Source: JADHUC01 sp964617665
GTDB taxonomy: Bacteria; Planctomycetota; Planctomycetia; Pirellulales; Pirellulaceae
Length of the DNA stretch: 11,274 bases
Direction of reading: 5' to 3'
Assembly: GCA_964617665.1 (NCBI GenBank)
Contig: CAZUAH010000453.1
Span: 1-11,274 of the forward strand
The position numbers and the translations under genes were made by a program. Shown piece by piece: positions 6,270-11,274 of this stretch (the stretch's first letter is position 1; each line of letters begins with the position of its first letter). The notes beneath the pieces were generated by a model, which searched no databases, had not been told where the DNA came from, and was given only the letters and a program-made list of their open reading frames with translations.

Positions 6270-7274
6270 CTACGGCGGTGACTGACTTGCGGACTGCGCC
6301 GTTAGGGCCAAACGCACTAGCTGGGCGACACTCTTGGCTTGCAGTTTCTTCATCACATTCGCGCGGTGCTTTTCAACCGTTTTCTCGCTTATCTGAAGAT
6401 CGCGTGCGATGATTTTGTTTGCGTTCCCCGCGACAACCTCGTCCAGCACCTGTTTTTCTCGAGACGTCAGCAGCGCCATGCGAGCGGAAACGACTGCGGC
6501 CTCACGAGCCTCGGCTTCCGTACGCTTTCGCGACGTGATGTCTTCGGCAAGTCCGTCAATCACGGTCTCGCCATCTGACGTTCTGGCGGGAACCATGCTC
6601 AGGCGGAAGTGTGATATGGTCCCGTCGTTGCTGCGAACCTCGATTTCCCGTTCTTGTGGTTGCTCGCCTTCCACGACCCTCTGCAGCAGCGCAAGCCATT
6701 CTTCGGTGGACCCAAACAGATGGGCCAGACGGCCAGAAGTCTTCGCGTCCACTGATTCTGCATTCAGTAGCGCCAAGACCGGTGCATTCGCCTCTAACAG
6801 ATGACCGTCGGCGGCGCAGCGGAAGACGCCGACATCCAGTCGGTGGAGTAGCGAATCCAATCGAGACTCCAATTCCAGTGCGTGCCGACGCGTGTCCCTG
6901 TGCTTAAGAGCCGTCTTCACGGCACCGGGGAGACGTACAAAGTGCGACGCCTTCTTGACGATGTAGTCGTCCAAACCACTTTTCAGCGCCTTTACTGCAA
7001 CCTCCTCGCTGCCCGTGGCGGTGAACATCAACACGGGGCAGTCTGGGTATAGCGACTTGGCCAGACGCAGCACCTTGATGCCATCGGACCATTGAAGCTG
7101 GTAATCCGTGATCACCACATCGAAGCGATGTTCGTGGAGAGTTCTCTCTAACTGTTCTTGATTGATAACCTGCCGCACATCCGGATTGGGAAATTCCTTC
7201 TGCAGTTCGCGACTTACCAGCGCGCGGTCCTGCGGGTTGTCGTCCACAATCAGCACTTGCAGGCGTTCAGACAT
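6270..7274 (-). CDS. Response regulator with REC-PAS-LuxR (NarL/FixJ-type HTH) architecture
   Basis: A 334-residue transcriptional regulator. The N-terminal REC domain (about 4-125) has Asp11-Asp12, phosphoacceptor Asp57 in VITDYQL, Thr85 in LMFTATG and Lys107 in YIVKK; the residue after Lys107 is Lys, not Pro. A short helical linker (125-140) joins a PAS domain at about 140-252, starting LLHRLDVGVFRCAADG and ending with the usual GLAEDITSRKR. The C-terminal GerE/LuxR HTH at 268-325 begins LLTSREKQVLDEV and contains NKIIARDLQISEKTVEKHR. DNA binding is therefore expected, controlled by phosphorylation and perhaps by a PAS ligand. ATG 7274 lies 21 bp after the preceding receiver's stop, so they are probably co-transcribed with the kinase. 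The only ribosome-site candidate (AAAGGGG) is rather far upstream. Typical NarL/FixJ proteins are about 200-220 residues; the PAS insertion explains the extra length. Target genes are unknown. Confidence 0.93.
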   Translation of the reverse strand: MSERLQVLIVDDNPQDRALVSRELQKEFPNPDVRQVINQEQLERTLHEHRFDVVITDYQLQWSDGIKVLRLAKSLYPDCPVLMFTATGSEEVAVKALKSGLDDYIVKKASHFVRLPGAVKTALKHRDTRRHALELESRLDSLLHRLDVGVFRCAADGHLLEANAPVLALLNAESVDAKTSGRLAHLFGSTEEWLALLQRVVEGEQPQEREIEVRSNDGTISHFRLSMVPARTSDGETVIDGLAEDITSRKRTEAEAREAAVVSARMALLTSREKQVLDEVVAGNANKIIARDLQISEKTVEKHRANVMKKLQAKSVAQLVRLALTAQSASQSPP

Positions 7275-7295
7275 GGCGACGCGAGCGTGCCCCTT

Positions 7296-7751
7296 TCAGG
7301 AGCCGCCGTCCAACTCGGGTGCTTTGTTCGTGATTAGCCAGTAGAGTTCGACCGTCTTCAGCATGTCCACCATTGCATCCGTTCCGACGGGTTTCACTAA
7401 ATACGAGTTCGCGCCCAACTCGTAGGCACGGTTGATATCGAGCGTCTGATTCGACGATGTAAGCACAACCACCGGTACTCGCCCCAGCGCCGGCTGACTG
7501 CGTAGCCATTGCAGCACCTCGAACCCATCCCTCTTCGGCATCTTCAAGTCCAGCAGCACTAGTACGGGCAGCGGGTACAGAGTTCGATCTTCATAGGGTG
7601 GCTTTCCCGAAAGATAGGCGATGGCGGCTTCGCCGTCTTCGACAGTTTGCACGGGATTCAACATCCGCGCCTTCTTGATCGCTCGCATGATCAACTTCGT
7701 ATCGTACGGATCATCCTCGACAATCAACACCGTTTCTGCTCGTTCAGCCAC
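7296..7751 (-). CDS. Rcp1-type single-domain response regulator
   Basis: A 151-residue receiver-only protein. It starts at GTG 7751, inside the last codons of the kinase gene, with AGGAGG 6 nt upstream. The REC fold fills the protein: VLIVEDDPYD (Glu12, Asp13, Asp14), phosphoacceptor Asp68 in LLDLKMPKRDG, Thr98 in VVLTSS, and Lys120-Pro121 in YLVKPVG. The loop around residues 48-60 (SGKPPYEDRTLYPL) and the C-terminal helix ending YWLITNKAPE are characteristic of the Rcp1 family, the receivers that pair with phytochrome-like kinases. It probably accepts phosphate from the adjacent kinase, whose SHDLRAPLR phosphorylation site is of the type often found with Rcp1 partners. It has no DNA-binding domain, so its output must be by protein contact or onward phosphotransfer. 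The 8-bp overlap suggests translational coupling with the kinase. Confidence 0.95.
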   Translation of the reverse strand: MAERAETVLIVEDDPYDTKLIMRAIKKARMLNPVQTVEDGEAAIAYLSGKPPYEDRTLYPLPVLVLLDLKMPKRDGFEVLQWLRSQPALGRVPVVVLTSSNQTLDINRAYELGANSYLVKPVGTDAMVDMLKTVELYWLITNKAPELDGGS

Positions 7752-10700
7752 TTCCCTCCTCCTTGGTGTTGAATTCTACCCAAAAACGACTGCCGAGGCC
7801 AGGACTGGATTCGACACCGCACTTGCCACCCAAGCGGCCGACTGCTCGGGCAACGATCGCCAAGCCAATGCCGGTCCCCGCGTAGCTTTCGATGCCGTGC
7901 AGGCGGTCGAAAACACGGAAAATGCGATCCCGATACTCGGCGGCGATGCCGATGCCGTTGTCTTCGACCCACAGTCGAATCGCGTCCTCACGCGGCTCGG
8001 CCCATATTCTCACCGCAGGTGTGACATCGGGCGCAACGAACTTAACCGCATTGCTAACCAGGTTTGCCAAGACTTGTACCAATATGCTGTAGTGTGTGGC
8101 TATCTCGGGAAAGACTCCTTCGACGGTCACAATCGCATTAGATCTTTCGATCTCTGAATCCAGTTGTTCAATTGCATCTCTGGCGGCCTGCTCCAAGTTC
8201 ACGGTTTGCATTCGCAATTCGGTTCGCCCCAGCCGGCTGTAGGCCAGCAGATCGTGGATCAACACATCCATCCGCTCCGCGGAATGGACGATGTGCTGGC
8301 AATACTCGCGGCCTTCTTCGTCCAGTCGGTCTTCGTAGTCTTCCAGCAGAGCGTTGGCAAACCCCTCCATCGCCCGCAGTGGTGCTCGCAAGTCATGCGA
8401 CACGGAATAGGCGAATGCGTTCAACTCCTCATTCGCCGATTGAAGTTGCCCTGTCCGCTGTTTCACGCGCCGTTCCAATCCAACGTTCAACTCCCGGATT
8501 TGCCTCTCGGCCTCCTTTCGCTCGGTGACATCTGGGAATACCACGATGCCCGCTACTGTTTCGCCATCTGCGTTCCGCACCGGGGCAGCGTTTGCCGAGA
8601 CCCACCGATCCTCGCCATCGGGGCGTCGGATAATGACTTCCACATCGTGCGAGATCTCGCCATTCAAGACGGCACGCGACAGAGGCAGGTCCTCCGGATT
8701 GTAGGGCGCGCCGTCTGGATAGTAGGTCTGCCAGTTTTTCGGATGAAGGTCGACAGGAATTTCGGTGAGCTGGGTCCTAGTTTCGCCTCGTATTCCCAAC
8801 GCGGCCGAGTTGGCAACGCGGATCGTGACATCCGGCGCGTCGGCTATGATAATCCCGGCTGGCGACTGCTCGATCGCAGCCTCGAGCGTCGCCTGCATTC
8901 GTGCCAGTTCATCCAGTGTTTGCTTGCGTTCGGTCACGTCGCGGAATTGGCCAATGAGAAAGCGTTTGCCCTGCAGGGAAATCACACCCGAACTGACGTC
9001 GGTGTAGAACACACTCCCATCCTTTCGCTGCATGGGGACCTCTACCGCGACTACTATCTCTTCTCTTGCCAGCTTCTCAAACTGGTCCATTGCGTATACC
9101 AAGCCTGTTCTTGGATGGATTTCACGCGCATTCAGGTGCTCGAATTCCTCCTTGCTGTAGCCCATCATCTCGCAAATAGATCGATTTGCCATGCTCAGTT
9201 GCCTGGTCTCGATGTCCGCCAGCAGGATGCCATCGCGAGCCTCCTCGAAAAGGCTGCGGAATCTCTCCTCGCTTTCGCGCAGTGCTTCTTCAGCCTTTTC
9301 ACGGTCCGTCACGTCAAGATTGGCAGACTGATAGCCGATCAGCTCGCCCCTTTCGTTGCGCACGACCGTGGCCCGCCCCTCCGAGGTGAATACCGAGCCA
9401 TCCTTGCGTCTGGCCACGAACTTGCCTTGCCACCGCCCTGTGTTGTTCAAGGCATCGAGGATGGGAGTCGCATCCTCCTGGTTAGCAAAGAAAAGAGGGA
9501 TCGGCTGGCCAACGACCTCATTCTTCGCGTCATATCCCCACATCTCCAAGAAGGCCGGATTCACGTGCTGAATGATCCCATGCTGGTCGGAAGTACTGTT
9601 GGCCGCCATGGACGACTCGAACACGATGTTCTTCAGCAGCAGTTCCTCTTCGGCCCGTTTGCGTTCAGTAATGTCCACGCATGCGCCGACCCATTTGACG
9701 GGGCGCCGTTGTTTGTCGAGGATCGGTGTACCACGGTCGATCCAGTACCGCCAACTCCCATCGCGGTGCTGCATGCGGTATTCCTCGTAGATCGGTTCAG
9801 TGGACGTGCGGTGCCGCTCCACTGCTTCCGCCAATCGGGCCACGTCTTCCGGGTGCATCAATTGGACCCACCCATCGATGGTCCTCGGAATTTCGCCAGC
9901 CCCATAGCCCAGCGACTCATCTAATGGTCCGAACCACTGCAGCGTGTCGTCGTGGACATCCCATTCATAGATCAGATCGCTGGCGACTTGGGCAGCCAGA
10001 CGAAATCGCTCCTCGGCCCGTCTGCGATCCGCAATTTCCCGTCGAAGGTCTTCGTTAGCTCTTTCGACATCAGCGGTGCGTTCGCCGACCAGTTCTTCCA
10101 GATGATCTCGATGCCTTCGTATCTCCTCCTCGATCCGCTTGCGCTCGGCAATGTCGGTGAGCACATTGGCAAAACAGAACGGTTTGCCCTGATCGTCGTG
10201 AATCAGGAAAGTGCTTTGGATCAAGGGCGTCAGTGCGCCATCGATGGACAACAACGGCATTTCCACGGTTCGATGTCCCTCGCCCAGGACAGCGGGGAGG
10301 ATTGTGTTCTCCAGCGCGGGCAGATCCTCTTTCCGATAGTAGCGTCTGATGTTCTTCCCTTTGGCTTCTGCCGGGTTCCGTTCCCCTAAGAATCGACAGA
10401 GGGTCGCATTGGCATAGTTGATAGTGCCATCAAAATCAGCCATGCCTAATCCCTGTTCGGACGCCTCCGCAAACCTGCGGAATACCGCAGTTTCCTCCTG
10501 AGCACGCTTTCGCCGTACGACCTCCGACTGCAAAGTTTCGTTCGCTCGCGCCAGATCGGCCGTGCGTTCCTGGACCTGCTCCTCCATCTCGTCGTGGGCT
10601 CGACGCAACAACTCCACCGCCTGCTTCCGTTCGGTAATGTCGCGAGCATACGCGATGTTGTATTCCCGTCCCTCGAACTCGAGCAGCCGGATCGAGATTT

Positions 10701-11274
10701 CGACAGGAAATACACGACCATCCTTTGCTCGGTGTTGCGATTCGAACGTCATGGCTCCGCGAGTCTTGAGAGTCTCCCAATGGCTCGCCCATGCTTCACG
10801 CGGGAAATCGGGATCGATGTCGTGGACGGTCATCGACGTCAACTCTTCGCGAGAATAGCCGAGCATCTGGCACGCAGTTTCGTTCACATAACTGAAGCGG
10901 GCGTCTCGTTCAATCCAAAAGACCGCGTCTGCGGCGCGGTCTACGGAGAATTGGGTGAAACGCAGTGCCTGTTCAGCCCGCTTACGGTCCGTTATGTCTT
11001 CTACGATGGCAATGTGATAAAGCGGCTCTTCGCCAGGGGCCCACGTCGGCGATACTGTCAGGTTGACCCACACGACCGAATCGTCTTTCTGGTAGTACCG
11101 CTTCTCCATCGTGAATTCGCGGATCTCGCCAGCAACCAGACGCTTCATGTTATCCAGATCTTCCTGGAGGTCGTCTGGGTGGGTAATCTCCTGAAATGTC
11201 CTTTCGGTCATCTCCTCGACCGTGTAACCCACCAAGTCACAGTACCTCTGATTGATTCTGACAAAGCGACCAGT
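7744..11274 (-). CDS. Multi-PAS sensor histidine kinase (N-terminus cut by window edge)
   Basis: 1176 residues are visible, and the frame is still open at the right edge (the residues before LVGYT read as PAS sequence), so a start near 11235 would be false. Numbering from the edge, PAS domains lie at about 1-97 (partial), 105-217, 264-380, 424-540, 545-660, 665-783 and 790-920. Most end in a DITERKRAE-type exit motif, and the sequence between PAS domains 2-3 and 3-4 is coiled coil (EEQVQERTADLARANE, EELVGERTADVERANE). PAS4 is of the PAS_3 type. The DHp/HisKA helix has the phospho-acceptor His960 in SVSHDLRAPLRAM. The HATPase domain has NLVSNAVKF (N box, about 1071), EDNGIGI (G1, about 1104) and GTGIGLAI (G2, about 1133). 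No receiver domain and no membrane segment is visible, so this part is cytoplasmic and non-hybrid. The ligand is unknown; no phytochrome GAF region is visible. Its stop overlaps the Rcp1-type receiver, the likely phosphate acceptor. Confidence 0.95.
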   Translation of the reverse strand, partial: TGRFVRINQRYCDLVGYTVEEMTERTFQEITHPDDLQEDLDNMKRLVAGEIREFTMEKRYYQKDDSVVWVNLTVSPTWAPGEEPLYHIAIVEDITDRKRAEQALRFTQFSVDRAADAVFWIERDARFSYVNETACQMLGYSREELTSMTVHDIDPDFPREAWASHWETLKTRGAMTFESQHRAKDGRVFPVEISIRLLEFEGREYNIAYARDITERKQAVELLRRAHDEMEEQVQERTADLARANETLQSEVVRRKRAQEETAVFRRFAEASEQGLGMADFDGTINYANATLCRFLGERNPAEAKGKNIRRYYRKEDLPALENTILPAVLGEGHRTVEMPLLSIDGALTPLIQSTFLIHDDQGKPFCFANVLTDIAERKRIEEEIRRHRDHLEELVGERTADVERANEDLRREIADRRRAEERFRLAAQVASDLIYEWDVHDDTLQWFGPLDESLGYGAGEIPRTIDGWVQLMHPEDVARLAEAVERHRTSTEPIYEEYRMQHRDGSWRYWIDRGTPILDKQRRPVKWVGACVDITERKRAEEELLLKNIVFESSMAANSTSDQHGIIQHVNPAFLEMWGYDAKNEVVGQPIPLFFANQEDATPILDALNNTGRWQGKFVARRKDGSVFTSEGRATVVRNERGELIGYQSANLDVTDREKAEEALRESEERFRSLFEEARDGILLADIETRQLSMANRSICEMMGYSKEEFEHLNAREIHPRTGLVYAMDQFEKLAREEIVVAVEVPMQRKDGSVFYTDVSSGVISLQGKRFLIGQFRDVTERKQTLDELARMQATLEAAIEQSPAGIIIADAPDVTIRVANSAALGIRGETRTQLTEIPVDLHPKNWQTYYPDGAPYNPEDLPLSRAVLNGEISHDVEVIIRRPDGEDRWVSANAAPVRNADGETVAGIVVFPDVTERKEAERQIRELNVGLERRVKQRTGQLQSANEELNAFAYSVSHDLRAPLRAMEGFANALLEDYEDRLDEEGREYCQHIVHSAERMDVLIHDLLAYSRLGRTELRMQTVNLEQAARDAIEQLDSEIERSNAIVTVEGVFPEIATHYSILVQVLANLVSNAVKFVAPDVTPAVRIWAEPREDAIRLWVEDNGIGIAAEYRDRIFRVFDRLHGIESYAGTGIGLAIVARAVGRLGGKCGVESSPGLGSRFWVEFNTKEEGSG
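7758..7763 (-). promoter_or_regulatory. Shine-Dalgarno site inside the kinase 3' end
   Basis: AGGAGG on the minus strand, 6 nt before GTG 7751. It falls in the kinase codons for Lys-Glu-Glu near the C-terminus, so the same bases serve both genes. Confidence 0.7.

Noticed and set aside
6040..6285. Small plus-strand frame of 81 codons over the STAS leader
   Set aside because: No ribosome site or recognisable domain; it overlaps the repeat module and the ends of two real genes on the other strand.
8164..9924. Plus-strand open frame of 586 codons
   Set aside because: It is antisense to the PAS kinase, which shows clear PAS and kinase motifs throughout. The long opposite frame is a codon-bias shadow.
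11233..11235. TTG at 11235 as the start of the kinase
   Set aside because: The residues upstream in frame to the window edge continue the PAS domain (RFVRINQRYCD), so TTG is an internal leucine codon and the gene begins outside the window.

Overview
The window is a block of eight genes, all read on the minus strand (right to left), and both outermost genes run off the window edges. Base composition is moderately GC-rich. It carries a secreted sialate O-acetylesterase with the Lys/Arg/Pro-rich insert common in planctomycete versions, a large secreted glycosidase-like protein, several GTG starts, and a very PAS-rich kinase beside an Rcp1-type response regulator. Together these suggest a planctomycete, probably Pirellulales-like. 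That is an inference from gene content; no marker gene is present.

Right half (about 5005-11274): a signal-transduction cluster. In transcription order it holds a sensor histidine kinase with at least seven PAS domains (5' end outside the window), a stand-alone Rcp1-type receiver whose GTG start overlaps the kinase stop by 8 bp, a REC-PAS-LuxR response regulator 21 bp further on, a small STAS (anti-sigma-factor-antagonist-like) protein, and a stand-alone receiver. The first three are almost certainly one transcript. The last two each follow a non-coding leader of about 200 bp. Those two leaders share an ungapped module of about 81 bp (50 of 81 positions identical by my hand alignment) that begins with a hairpin and ends in GACTATTTG. 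This shared module is the most unusual thing in the window.

Left half (1-4867): a probable polysaccharide-degradation group. It holds an 882-residue exported protein with a likely galactose-binding-like module and a TIM-barrel-like glycosidase region, a 214-residue multi-spanning membrane protein of unknown function 45 bp downstream, and the exported sialate O-acetylesterase (C-terminus outside the window).

How they may work together: the kinase probably senses an intracellular or redox/ligand cue through its PAS array and phosphorylates the Rcp1-type receiver. The LuxR regulator would give a transcriptional output, and the STAS protein a possible partner-switch output. Whether this signalling cluster controls the neighbouring glycan genes is not shown by the sequence. 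No plus-strand gene, tRNA, rRNA, CRISPR array, transposase or convincing intrinsic terminator was seen. No gene-free gap exceeds about 235 bp.
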